From the NCBI GenBank assembly GCA_013816845.1, contig JACDDU010000003.1:425460-489459 (forward strand): a stretch of DNA of 64,000 nt, written 5' to 3'. Numbering within the stretch: the first letter of the stretch is position 1; each line of letters opens with the position of its first letter. The stretch is from Gammaproteobacteria bacterium. Its GTDB lineage: Bacteria; Pseudomonadota; Gammaproteobacteria; DSM-16500. Position numbers and translations under genes: made by a program. Of the stretch, positions 27,468-36,092 are shown in pieces. The notes below the pieces were generated by a model that was given only the letters and a program-made list of their open reading frames with translations, ran no database searches and was not told the DNA's origin.

Positions 27468-27641
27468 CTATTCAATTTCAATCATTTCAAAATCATCTTT
27501 AGTGGCGCCACATTCTGGACATTGCCAAGCAGGTGGAACATCTTCCCATTTCGTTCCTGGAGCAATACCATCTTGAGGCCAACCTTTGGATTCGTCGTAA
27601 ATATATCCACACAATAAACACATAAAACGTTTATAAGTCAT
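27468..27641 (-). CDS. rubredoxin
   Basis: The 57-residue protein was read directly from the minus strand. It has the two rubredoxin metal hairpins CLLCGYIYDE and CPECGATKDDF, and the core DGIAPGTKWEDVPPAW. It binds one iron with four cysteines and acts as a small electron carrier. It is divergent from hemL, a common neighbour in gammaproteobacteria. Confidence 0.95.
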   Translation of the reverse strand: MTYKRFMCLLCGYIYDESKGWPQDGIAPGTKWEDVPPAWQCPECGATKDDFEMIEIE

Positions 27642-27765
27642 TATTTTTCTCGCAATTCTAATAAGCGGTCTATTATAATGTCACCCGCATTAATTTTTAA
27701 CTTATTTTTCTAAGTAGACGAAAAAAAATGCTTTTATGCGCTGATGCGCACACGAGGAGCGCTGA

Positions 27766-29085
27766 ATGAATAATTCTAAATTATTATTTGCAGAAGCAAA
27801 AAAGTATTTGCCTGGAGGGGTCAATTCCCCGGTTCGTTCTTTCTACGGCGTCACAGGCGATCCTATTTTTTTTAAAAGCGGTAAGGGTGCCTATTTAACC
27901 GATGCTGATGGTCGCCAATTTTTAGATTATGTCTGCTCTTGGGGACCGCTTATCCTCGGTCATGCTCATCCCCATGTCATTGCAAAAGTGTCAGAAACAC
28001 TACAGCAGGGCTTAGGCTTTGGTGCCTCAACTGAAATTGAAGTTAAGCTTGCCAAAAAAGTTTGTGAGTTGATGCCGACGATTGAAATGGTACGTTTCGT
28101 AAGTTCCGGTACAGAAGCTGCGATGACGGCGATTCGAGTGGCGCGCGGATTTACTAAACGAAATAAAATTATTAAATTTGCTGGTTGCTATCACGGCCAT
28201 GCTGATTCCCTTTTGGTTTCTGCGGGTTCAGGAGCATTAACCTTAGGAATTCCAAGTTCTGCAGGCATTCCTGATGCTGTTGCCCAGGAGACTTTAGTTG
28301 CAGAATTTAATCGATTGGATGAAGTGAAAGCTTTATTTGCACGGTATGGCAATGAAATTGCCGCCGTCATCCTCGAGCCAGTCGCGGCTAATATGAATTT
28401 GATTTTACCCAATGATGGTTTTTTAGCCGGCTTGCGTCAACTGTGTGATGAATACAAGAGCTTACTCATTTATGACGAAGTGATTACAGGTTTTCGTATC
28501 GCAAAAGGTGGTGCAACCGCTCACTACGGCGTTCAACCCGATTTGATCGTGTTAGGAAAAATTGTTGGCGGCGGTTTACCTGCTGCGGCATTCGGTGGCA
28601 AAGCAGAGATTATGCGCACCCTTGCTCCCTTAGGTCCAGTTTATCAAGCGGGCACTTTATCAGGTAATCCTTTGGCCATGGCGGCAGGGCTCGCGACCCT
28701 TGAATTACTTGAAATGCCCGAATTTTATGATGATTTAAGTGCAAAATCGCGCACCCTTACCGAAGGTCTGGAAAGAACCGCAAAGCGCGCAGGCGTAGCC
28801 CTACAAACGCGTCACATTGGCGGTGCTTTTGGCTTGTTTTTCACTGAATCTGCAACCATTGAGTCAGAAGGTGATGTAAAACGTTGTGACTTACAACTGT
28901 TTAAACGCTTTTTTCATGGCATGTTGAGCGAAGGAATTTATTTTGCGCCCTCGGCATTTGAAATTGGATTTATCTCTGCAAGTCACACTGAAGAAGACAT
29001 TCAACGCACAATCCACATCGCAAGTAAAGTATTCACCGATCTTGCTACGAAACAATTCGATTTTCCTCTTAATGGTGGGGTGTAA
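27766..29085 (+). CDS. hemL: glutamate-1-semialdehyde 2,1-aminomutase
   Basis: The 439-residue PLP enzyme makes 5-aminolevulinate for heme. Motifs include PGGVNSPVRSF at the N-terminus, VSSGTEAAMTAIRVARG, the PLP aspartate in LIYDEVITGFR and the Schiff-base lysine in VLGKIVGGGLP. Length is typical (E. coli 426). hemJ, a later heme-pathway enzyme, is encoded at 32069-32500. Confidence 0.96.
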   Translation: MNNSKLLFAEAKKYLPGGVNSPVRSFYGVTGDPIFFKSGKGAYLTDADGRQFLDYVCSWGPLILGHAHPHVIAKVSETLQQGLGFGASTEIEVKLAKKVCELMPTIEMVRFVSSGTEAAMTAIRVARGFTKRNKIIKFAGCYHGHADSLLVSAGSGALTLGIPSSAGIPDAVAQETLVAEFNRLDEVKALFARYGNEIAAVILEPVAANMNLILPNDGFLAGLRQLCDEYKSLLIYDEVITGFRIAKGGATAHYGVQPDLIVLGKIVGGGLPAAAFGGKAEIMRTLAPLGPVYQAGTLSGNPLAMAAGLATLELLEMPEFYDDLSAKSRTLTEGLERTAKRAGVALQTRHIGGAFGLFFTESATIESEGDVKRCDLQLFKRFFHGMLSEGIYFAPSAFEIGFISASHTEEDIQRTIHIASKVFTDLATKQFDFPLNGGV

Positions 29086-29104
29086 AGGTCTAACCGCGTT
29101 AGCT

Positions 29105-29124
29105 CTTAAGAATTTCTTAACATT
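29105..29124 (+). promoter_or_regulatory. PmrA-box-like direct repeat
   Basis: CTTAAGAAT-TT-CTTAACATT at 29105-29124 fits the Legionella/Coxiella PmrA consensus (cTTAATatT, two bases, cTTAATatT) with CTTAA in both halves at exact 11-nt spacing. A -10-like TATGTT follows at 29127-29132. The GTG of the effector candidate is at 29194. Of the candidates I noticed in this window it is the best match. Confidence 0.6.
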
Positions 29125-29193
29125 CCTATGTTAGCTTCAAAAAATATCCACGTTTCTTCTTAATTAGAAAAAAAAACAAAAAGGAGTACGCCT

Positions 29194-31398
29194 GTGTTTG
29201 GAGTTGGACAGTGGTTAGTCGCTAAAATATCTTCCGTAAAATCCTATACTGCAACAACCGCCGCCGGTGTAGTGGATTATGCAACATCGACAACACAGCA
29301 AGCCGCAACGTACGTGTCTAACACCACGAAACAGACAGCGGAATATGTTGGAACAACAAGTTCTAACGCAGTGCACTATGTGGCGCACTCTGCGAGTGAT
29401 GCTGTTAATTATGTTACAGAGTGTGCAAGCCTCGCTGCCAATTATGTTGTCGTCACCGCACTTGATGCTGCAGTCACTGCAACGGATTATGCAAGCCTTG
29501 CACCAAAGTATGCACCGTTTATTAAACGTTACGTAATTAAAACTGTTCCAGCGATTAAAGCTTCACAACATTTTGTTTTAAGTCATTTTGATGTCAAAGA
29601 ATATTGGCATGGATTTTCTAAATTCGTTGATCCAAAAATTATTCATAAAATTGCTCTTGCCCCTCAAACTAAAAAAGTTTTAAACGCTTCTTTTCGTGCA
29701 AATATTTTATATTTTATGGGACTAAGCTTACTCTATGAAGGCGGATTGAAACCGATGTTGCGAGAACTATCCCCCGCCTGGAAGGATTCTTATCCTGAAA
29801 AAGCTCTCAATATTCTTCCTGCTGCATATGCGTTTTGTATGGAAGCAGGTTTGTATTTAAGCAACACTTTTGCTTATCCGGTCATTTTAAGTAAAGCAAT
29901 TGCAGATGATAATAAAGAAATAAATCCTTCATCGAAATTATGGAACAAACTTGCAACACTTTGGCCTAGCATAACCAGTATTGCTTACAACCGTACAAAT
30001 TTAATCATGGCTGGCATGATGGGTTATCTAACCGGAAGTAACGCGGTAAAAAATTTTTTTATTGCTAAAGCTTATGGACAATATTACGCCGAATTAAAAC
30101 TTGCCAACAAAAGTACGAAAGAACGGTATCGAATTCTAAATTCAAACAATGCCTACACATTCGGTACAGGATCTTTTGTGCTTATCGCGAGCTGGCTTTT
30201 AGAAAATCTTGTTCAACGCATAACAGGGGTTAGAAATGATATTACTAAAGCTGCAATTTTTGGGATCGTTTCGCAATATTGTTTAACGGTTTCACTTTTT
30301 AATGATGAACCCCTTACTAAAAAGAAAAAAGGAATTGATACTTTTTATCATGCCCGATTAGTCACTGATTCTTTAATGAAACAAGCGATTGTTGAAATAA
30401 CTAATATGTTATTACAACCTTCAGATTCGAAAGTTTCTGTCCTGACCAGAATTCATGATGCTAAGAATCTATTTTTATTTTATCAATTTTTGTTTCCTGA
30501 TCTTTTTCGTCGCATCGGATCCCTCTCGAAAATTAACCCTATTCAACTTTTCCTAGAAGTGTATGATGCAACGATAAGAAGTATGGTGAAATCCGCAAGA
30601 AATTTAACTTCGCAAACTCAAGCAGAACGCACCGCGCATTATCTTAGTTGGTTTCCTAAAAAATTAATTACACCTGAATTTAGAAAAGAAGTGGAGAGAT
30701 TATTTGCTGATTTGAAAGATTTTTTTGATGGTCTTGATAAATTATTAGATCAAGAGCCCATGGCCACGTTGCATGATGAAGGCGCTTTACAAAATTTATA
30801 TACGTTATATATTTTTGATCCCAAAACAATGGACCAAGAGCTCCCCAAAGTAACTATTCATGATATGAAACGTTTCCATCAATATTTTGGCGTGCGTTCT
30901 AATGAAATTTTGAACCAATGCGTAGAAAAATTAAATCATGAAACAACCCCTACAACCAAAGCCGCTCGGCAAAATTTAGCAAACTTCACTAATGATTTCA
31001 AACAAACTAAAGAAACAGTTATCCCTAGCATGCCAATTCAGACACCGAAGTTAAAACCAGAAAGCGTTCCACCGCTTGAATCAAGGAATGCACCGAAAGA
31101 AATGCCCCAACCTAAAGAGGGGGCACGTTACGACAGTATTCGAAATTCAAATTTGTTTAATATGATTAAACCTAAGCAAAATGGGATTCTACCGCACCAA
31201 GATGAAATCATCATAAATCCTGTATTAAGTAAAGTAAGTGCGCAAGGTCAAAAAGTTAACACCCTACAAGCGGGGCAAGTATCTGCAAGGGTTAGCCATC
31301 ACAACCTCTTTACTCAAAAGCCAGCAGAAGAAAAACAGCCGCGTGGTAAAATCCAGCCTTCCAATTCGCCTCTACCGACTGTGCGCATATTTAAATAA
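29194..31398 (+). CDS. membrane-associated protein with eight 11-residue repeats, candidate Dot/Icm effector
   Basis: The family of this 734-residue protein is not recognised. Residues 21-108 are eight head-to-tail 11-mers such as NTTKQTAEYVG, TTSSNAVHYVA and HSASDAVNYVT, with Ala and Tyr-Val at fixed positions. This periodicity is seen in alpha-synuclein and perilipin type lipid-binding helices. Residues about 165-380 hold several hydrophobic segments (ANILYFMGLSLLYEG, NILPAAYAFCMEAGLYL, GSFVLIASWLLENLV). The last 150 residues are Pro/Gln/Lys-rich and polar. GTG start with AAGGAG 7 nt upstream. The PmrA-like box upstream supports effector status, which remains inference. Confidence 0.6.
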   Translation: MFGVGQWLVAKISSVKSYTATTAAGVVDYATSTTQQAATYVSNTTKQTAEYVGTTSSNAVHYVAHSASDAVNYVTECASLAANYVVVTALDAAVTATDYASLAPKYAPFIKRYVIKTVPAIKASQHFVLSHFDVKEYWHGFSKFVDPKIIHKIALAPQTKKVLNASFRANILYFMGLSLLYEGGLKPMLRELSPAWKDSYPEKALNILPAAYAFCMEAGLYLSNTFAYPVILSKAIADDNKEINPSSKLWNKLATLWPSITSIAYNRTNLIMAGMMGYLTGSNAVKNFFIAKAYGQYYAELKLANKSTKERYRILNSNNAYTFGTGSFVLIASWLLENLVQRITGVRNDITKAAIFGIVSQYCLTVSLFNDEPLTKKKKGIDTFYHARLVTDSLMKQAIVEITNMLLQPSDSKVSVLTRIHDAKNLFLFYQFLFPDLFRRIGSLSKINPIQLFLEVYDATIRSMVKSARNLTSQTQAERTAHYLSWFPKKLITPEFRKEVERLFADLKDFFDGLDKLLDQEPMATLHDEGALQNLYTLYIFDPKTMDQELPKVTIHDMKRFHQYFGVRSNEILNQCVEKLNHETTPTTKAARQNLANFTNDFKQTKETVIPSMPIQTPKLKPESVPPLESRNAPKEMPQPKEGARYDSIRNSNLFNMIKPKQNGILPHQDEIIINPVLSKVSAQGQKVNTLQAGQVSARVSHHNLFTQKPAEEKQPRGKIQPSNSPLPTVRIFK

Positions 31399-31507
31399 AG
31401 AAAAGGTGAGAGATTCTTTTTATCGCCGGTTCAACTGTGAGCTCTCCATCTCACCCCAATTCGGCATGCTACAATAGGATATCCAGTTCTAAAAAGGACG
31501 TAAGCTG

Positions 31508-32143
31508 TTGAGGAAAGTTCAAGCCCTGCTAACGGTTTGGTTAATTTTTCACTTCCTCGTAGCGTATTCTGCTGTGGTTTATGAAATTGATGCGTCACCT
31601 TTTGGTACAGCTAATGCACCGTTGCCTCAATACATCAAAGCTCCTCAAGAAAAATTGATTGTAGTTGACCCCAGTCAGCACGTATTTGGTGCCTATTCAC
31701 CGGAGGGAAAATTGATCCGCTGGGGCCTGGCGAGTGCAGGCAGCAGTTGGTGTAGTGATATCAATAAAAGTTGTGAAACAACACCGGGGAATTATCGAGT
31801 CTATTCACTCGGTGATGAAAGTTGCATATCGAGTAAATTTCCCTTAGCCGAAGCGGGCGGGGCGCCCATGCCCTATTGTATGTTCTTCAATGGGGGGCAG
31901 GCATTGCATGGGGCGAACGAAGTCGCTTATGCCAATACAAGCCATGGGTGCGTTCGATTACATTTAGATGATGCCCAGTGGTTGCGTTATCATTTTGTCG
32001 AACGCCCCCAAGCTGAAAACGATTATCATGGAACGCGCGTTTTAATTAAAACTTATAATGAGTTGAGTCTAAACGGGTCTAAAAGGTTGCACTACTACCA
32101 ATATTACAATGCCTACCAGCAAAAATACCGGCAATTCATTTAG
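31508..32143 (+). CDS. L,D-transpeptidase (YkuD domain)
   Basis: The 211-residue exported enzyme starts at TTG, with AAGGACG about 10 nt upstream. A signal peptide (about residues 1-22, AYSAVVYE after) precedes the YkuD domain, which holds the active-site SHGCVRLHLDD and the upstream QALHGANEV histidine. It cross-links or modifies peptidoglycan at the third-position diamino acid. Its last 75 nt overlap the convergent hemJ gene. Confidence 0.9.
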   Translation: MRKVQALLTVWLIFHFLVAYSAVVYEIDASPFGTANAPLPQYIKAPQEKLIVVDPSQHVFGAYSPEGKLIRWGLASAGSSWCSDINKSCETTPGNYRVYSLGDESCISSKFPLAEAGGAPMPYCMFFNGGQALHGANEVAYANTSHGCVRLHLDDAQWLRYHFVERPQAENDYHGTRVLIKTYNELSLNGSKRLHYYQYYNAYQQKYRQFI

Positions 32144-32500
32144 AATACGATAGAAGCGATGACTATGTTGGTTGCGATCTTTGTTAAAGCGAATCGAAAG
32201 AAAGCCCAGATAACCATGATAAATAATGAGTAAAGCGACCAGGGTTAATTTATAGTGCAACCATCGCATATGCATATAAGCCTGCATGTTATAACTTAAC
32301 AACCAAACGCCAAAAATAAGGGTTAGAATAGCCCCCGGGGTCATAATTCCAAAAAATAACTTTCGTTCCATCATCTTAAAACGGGCAATGCTAATCGCGT
32401 CGGTAGCCATGGCATGGTAGACAAATAGACGGGGCAAATAAAATAAACCACTGAACCATGTAACCATAAAGATGATGTGAAAAGCTTTTACCCACAGCAT
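32069..32500 (-). CDS. hemJ: HemJ, protoporphyrinogen IX oxidase
   Basis: The 143-residue, four-helix membrane protein has the HemJ/CopD-like start [20 protein letters not shown] with the conserved heme-ligand histidine. It also has [28 protein letters not shown] and the ending VVVQPFRP. It oxidises protoporphyrinogen in the penultimate step of heme synthesis. The frame extends to 32584, but AAGGTGG 6 nt before the ATG at 32500 and the family length (about 142) fix the start. Its 3' end overlaps the L,D-transpeptidase gene. Confidence 0.9.
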   Translation of the reverse strand: MLWVKAFHIIFMVTWFSGLFYLPRLFVYHAMATDAISIARFKMMERKLFFGIMTPGAILTLIFGVWLLSYNMQAYMHMRWLHYKLTLVALLIIYHGYLGFLSIRFNKDRNQHSHRFYRILNELPVFLLVGIVILVVVQPFRPV

Positions 32501-32595
32501 TTTTTGCCACCTTGCTATTAAAGTGCTTCTTTCTAACAAAAATTGACTACTATAGCCATCTTTTAATTTATAATAGTCCACCATTGGAGGGTGCT

Positions 32596-32973
32596 ATGTC
32601 TGAGCCATTAACATTTACTACACATGCTGCTGCAAAAGTTTGGGAGCTAATCAGTGAAGAAGGGAATTTCAATTTAAAATTAAGAGTTTACGTGACCGGG
32701 GGTGGATGTTCCGGCTTTCAATATGGTTTTACGTTTGTTGAACGACCTGAAGACGACGACGCGGTTGTGGTGCAATCGGTGCCAGAGCAAGAGAAAGAAA
32801 CGTCAGTTCAGTTGCTTATTGACCCTTTAAGCCTTCAGTATCTGGCGGGTGCTACCATAGACTATAAAGAAGACATTGAAGGAGAGCAGTTTATTATTCA
32901 GAATCCGAATGCCAAAACTACCTGTGGCTGTGGATCCTCTTTTACCACTGAAGATGATGCGACTGAGCATTAA
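32596..32973 (+). CDS. erpA: ErpA, iron-sulfur cluster insertion protein
   Basis: The 125-residue A-type carrier has [21 protein letters not shown] and the C-terminal [12 protein letters not shown]; the three cysteines bind the Fe-S cluster. It resembles E. coli ErpA more than IscA, especially in [17 protein letters not shown]. ErpA matures IspG/IspH and respiratory enzymes. TGGAGGG 4-5 nt upstream supports the ATG at 32596; longer starts are not supported. It is divergent from hemJ. Confidence 0.95.
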   Translation: MSEPLTFTTHAAAKVWELISEEGNFNLKLRVYVTGGGCSGFQYGFTFVERPEDDDAVVVQSVPEQEKETSVQLLIDPLSLQYLAGATIDYKEDIEGEQFIIQNPNAKTTCGCGSSFTTEDDATEH

Positions 32974-33169
32974 ACGCATGGGTTACTCAAAGCCAGTTAT
33001 CGAATAGGCGTAAGGAGGATGCAGTGAATTCATCCCCTGAATATAAAAATTTTATCAATTATTTCTAGCTTTCTCTTTTTGATTTTCTGAAAGATCCAGT
33101 CTTTTAACCAACGGTGAGTTGAGATTGAACGCCTGAGCTTGCGTTTTTAAGTAGTATCCAAAACCTTAA

Positions 33170-34393
33170 TTAAGAACGATTGAGCTCAAGAGGTTGCAAA
33201 ACAGCAGCCACTTTCGGCTCTTTGCACTGGCTAAAAACGTATAAAGAAAAAAGTCCGAACAACCCACATGCTGCCCATAATACTTCTGATCCAAAATGCG
33301 CCATCAGTAGTGCACCACCCCAGGGACCCAATAACATTCCTACATTGGCTGCTGTACTGTTGATGCCCATATAGTTGGCGCGACTTTCTTTCGGTGCAAT
33401 ATCAGCAATATAACTACTTACTGCGGGGAAAAAAATCATTTCGCCCAATGTCCAACTCATCGCTAGCAACACAACTTGCATTTTTGTAACTGCAAAGCCT
33501 AAGCAAAAAAATCCGAGCGTAATAAAGAGCCCACCAATCGTGAATGATAGGCGATAAGTCCATTTGAGCATAATGATGTTAATTAAAAATTCAAAACCTA
33601 CAATCATGAGGGTGTTTAAGGTAAATAATAATCCGTAAAAACTTAAAGAAAAATTTAAATCATGGCTTAAAAAAAGAACAAGCGTCGATTCATGTTGCGC
33701 AAAAATCATGGAAATCGGTACCAGCCCCAGCAAAAATATCATGAGTGTTTTGTCTTGGTAAATTGTGTTTAAGGATAGTTTTTTTCTGGCAGGTAAGGGG
33801 GTGATTGCAGTCTTTAGAGTTGGTACAAAGCCTACCAAAAGGATGAGCGCTGCAAACAGATTAGTCATTGCATTGGTGATGTAAATTGCTTTGAAAGAGT
33901 AAACAGCGATAAATCCACCCATTGCAGGACCAATGCTCATACCCAAATTTAAAACCCACCGATACATGGAAAAAGTTAATTTGTGATAGCCAGGTTTGGA
34001 AAATTCTGCTAATAGCGTTTGTGTCGTGGGTCGATAAATCCCAAACGCAGCCCCCCAGATGATTGTGAGCAGTGTGATCCAAGCTAAGTTTTTAACGAAG
34101 GGAAAGATAAATAAAACACCGCTCGTACAACATAAAATAATGGGAAGTAAACGCTCTGGTCGATAGCATGCCAATCGTCCACTCAAGAGCCCCCCTAAAA
34201 TCATACTTCCACTAAACGTGGCAAAAACAAAAGAAGTACGAAATAGGCTATATCCCAGATGCTGATTGAGATAAGGCATTAAAAAAATCATACCCATATT
34301 GCCAATTTGATGCATCAACGTAGCAGCTAAGAGTAACCAAAAATTGGTTTCGAAGGAGCGAAGATGATGAAAAGCTTCACGAAAATTATTCAT
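33170..34393 (-). CDS. MFS transporter
   Basis: The roughly 407-residue protein has twelve hydrophobic segments and MFS motif-A-like SGRLACYRPERLLP between helices 2 and 3. The early-helix signature is weak and I cannot name a substrate; resemblance is to drug or metabolite efflux carriers. A GTG at 34423 would add ten residues, but the promoter TTGACA-N17-TCTAAT (34431-34403, minus strand) places transcription start after that GTG. The ATG at 34393 is therefore the likely start, nearly leaderless. It is divergent from the FAD-protein gene. Confidence 0.85.
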   Translation of the reverse strand: MNNFREAFHHLRSFETNFWLLLAATLMHQIGNMGMIFLMPYLNQHLGYSLFRTSFVFATFSGSMILGGLLSGRLACYRPERLLPIILCCTSGVLFIFPFVKNLAWITLLTIIWGAAFGIYRPTTQTLLAEFSKPGYHKLTFSMYRWVLNLGMSIGPAMGGFIAVYSFKAIYITNAMTNLFAALILLVGFVPTLKTAITPLPARKKLSLNTIYQDKTLMIFLLGLVPISMIFAQHESTLVLFLSHDLNFSLSFYGLLFTLNTLMIVGFEFLINIIMLKWTYRLSFTIGGLFITLGFFCLGFAVTKMQVVLLAMSWTLGEMIFFPAVSSYIADIAPKESRANYMGINSTAANVGMLLGPWGGALLMAHFGSEVLWAACGLFGLFSLYVFSQCKEPKVAAVLQPLELNRS

Positions 34394-34402
34394 AAGTAAC
34401 CA

Positions 34403-34431
34403 ATTAGAAGAATTTATTTGCACTGTGTCAA
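34403..34431 (-). promoter_or_regulatory. sigma-70-type promoter of the MFS gene
   Basis: On the minus strand TTGACA (34431-34426) is a perfect -35, followed by 17 nt and the -10 TCTAAT (34408-34403). Initiation about 7 nt further falls near 34396, only 3-4 nt before the ATG at 34393. Confidence 0.65.
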
Positions 34432-34550
34432 GGGTTTCTGTGAACAGAACTTGCTTTCATTTCACTCAACGTTTGATTCTCTCCAAAGTGTCAATTCGAC
34501 GTCACCCATGTTAATTTAAATTCCATGTTAATTCTTATTTCAAATATCCA

Positions 34551-35921
34551 ATGACAATAGAAAAGATTCAACGCATAGGAATTATTGGGGCCGGTTTTTC
34601 TGGTACGTCTCTTGCTTTTGCGTTAAGTCAATTAGCACAAAAATCTCTGGAAGTTATTTTATTCGAAAAGTCAGGTGATTTTGGTGCAGGTCCTGCCTAC
34701 GCTACGCCTTTTCCTTATCATCTTTTAAATGTTCGCGCCAAAGATATGAGTATTTATGAGCTTGAGTCGCAGCATTTTGTAAATTGGTTAACAACACACA
34801 CTGCTAAGTTAAATTTGTCTTTGAAAGCGCCGCTTGCTGATCAATTTGTTTCGCGAATGCTTTACCGATTGTACTTACAAGATTTACTAACAGAATTAAG
34901 TCTTACTTCCAATTCAAACATTAAATTGCACTGTGTCGAAGCGGAAGTCGTTGATTTAAAAACGATGAGTCATCACATCTTACTGCAAACCAAGGCGGGA
35001 GCTACTTTTACTGTCGATCAAGTCGTTCTGGCCTTAGGTAATTTACCGCCTAGCCATTTTCCTTTTCCACATGATTCCTCTATGCCAGTCATTAACAACC
35101 CGTGGGAATACCGAGCGGTTGAAAATATTCCTGAGACAGCCAATGTCATGATTGTGGGAACGGGGCTCAGTATGATTGATACCGTCCTTACTCTTCATCA
35201 ACGCCGACACCGCGGCAAAATTATTGCGGTATCACGGCATGGCTTACTGCCGCTACCGCATTCTTGTGCGAATGCACAATTCACCCTGAATCCTAGTCAA
35301 TTTCCATTGCGATTGCATCACTTAACTCGATGGCTCCGTAAAATGATTCGCGAGTATGAAGCCGAAGGCGGGGATTGGCGTGAAATCATTCATGCTTTTC
35401 GAAATGATGTCCCTCATGTTTGGCAAAAACTGACACTCACTGATAAAAAAAGATTTCTGCGTCATATGGTTCCACTTTGGAATGTCCATCGTCATCGTGT
35501 GCATGACGAAATTGATGCGTTATTAAAACAAATGATGTCGACTGGCCAATTGTCTATATTGAGTGGTCGTGTTTTAAAATCTGATCCGCAAGGCACGCAA
35601 ATCAAGTTGCGCCATACGGAAGAAATTAAATCATTCTCAATTGATTGGCTCGTTAATTGCATGGGCCCACGGTCTTTGTTATCAACTCGCACAACCCCTC
35701 TCATTTCCAATTTACTTGCTCGGCATTTTGCAACGCTTGATCCCCTACATATGGGATTTGCAGTTAATTCAACGGGGGCACTGCAAAACAAAGAACAAAA
35801 AGATTCTAAAGTTATTTTCACCCTCGGTCCTTTACGTAAGGGCAGTGTTTTTGAAAGTGGTGCAGTTCCTGAAATCCGCAAGCAAGCTTTTGAGTTGGCA
35901 CAGACTTTGCTGCATTCCTGA
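34551..35921 (+). CDS. FAD/NAD(P)-binding protein (YdhS/NAD_binding_9-like)
   Basis: The 456-residue protein has an N-terminal dinucleotide-binding motif GIIGAGFSGTSLAFAL with the acidic end of strand 2 (ILFEKSG), then YATPFPYHLLNVRAKDMS typical of the YdhS-like family. A second nucleotide-binding motif is VMIVGTGLSMIDTVL around residue 200. An oxidoreductase or hydroxylase role is likely; the substrate is unknown. It lies between two MFS genes, with the downstream one preceded by a Fur-like box. Confidence 0.8.
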   Translation: MTIEKIQRIGIIGAGFSGTSLAFALSQLAQKSLEVILFEKSGDFGAGPAYATPFPYHLLNVRAKDMSIYELESQHFVNWLTTHTAKLNLSLKAPLADQFVSRMLYRLYLQDLLTELSLTSNSNIKLHCVEAEVVDLKTMSHHILLQTKAGATFTVDQVVLALGNLPPSHFPFPHDSSMPVINNPWEYRAVENIPETANVMIVGTGLSMIDTVLTLHQRRHRGKIIAVSRHGLLPLPHSCANAQFTLNPSQFPLRLHHLTRWLRKMIREYEAEGGDWREIIHAFRNDVPHVWQKLTLTDKKRFLRHMVPLWNVHRHRVHDEIDALLKQMMSTGQLSILSGRVLKSDPQGTQIKLRHTEEIKSFSIDWLVNCMGPRSLLSTRTTPLISNLLARHFATLDPLHMGFAVNSTGALQNKEQKDSKVIFTLGPLRKGSVFESGAVPEIRKQAFELAQTLLHS

Positions 35922-35954
35922 TCAAGTTTTTGAATAAGCTTGACGTGTCTAAAT

Positions 35955-35973
35955 GAGAGTGATTATCATTAAT
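35955..35973 (+). promoter_or_regulatory. Fur-box-like sequence
   Basis: GAGAGTGATTATCATTAAT matches 14 of 19 positions of the Fur consensus GATAATGATAATCATTATC by my count. It lies 120 bp upstream of the MFS gene at 36093, in the gap after the FAD-protein gene. Confidence 0.4.
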
Positions 35974-36092
35974 GACGCATTGAGTCTCTATATTTTTGAC
36001 CGTTAAAATAATAACGCCCTTGCTAATCTTTATTGACCATCCATTAATTTGTTCTAGGCATTCTGTTTGATTTCTTATTTATAAGGAGCAAC

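Noticed and set aside
27375-27617. 80-codon plus-strand frame after acyP
   Set aside because: It is antisense to the well-supported rubredoxin gene.
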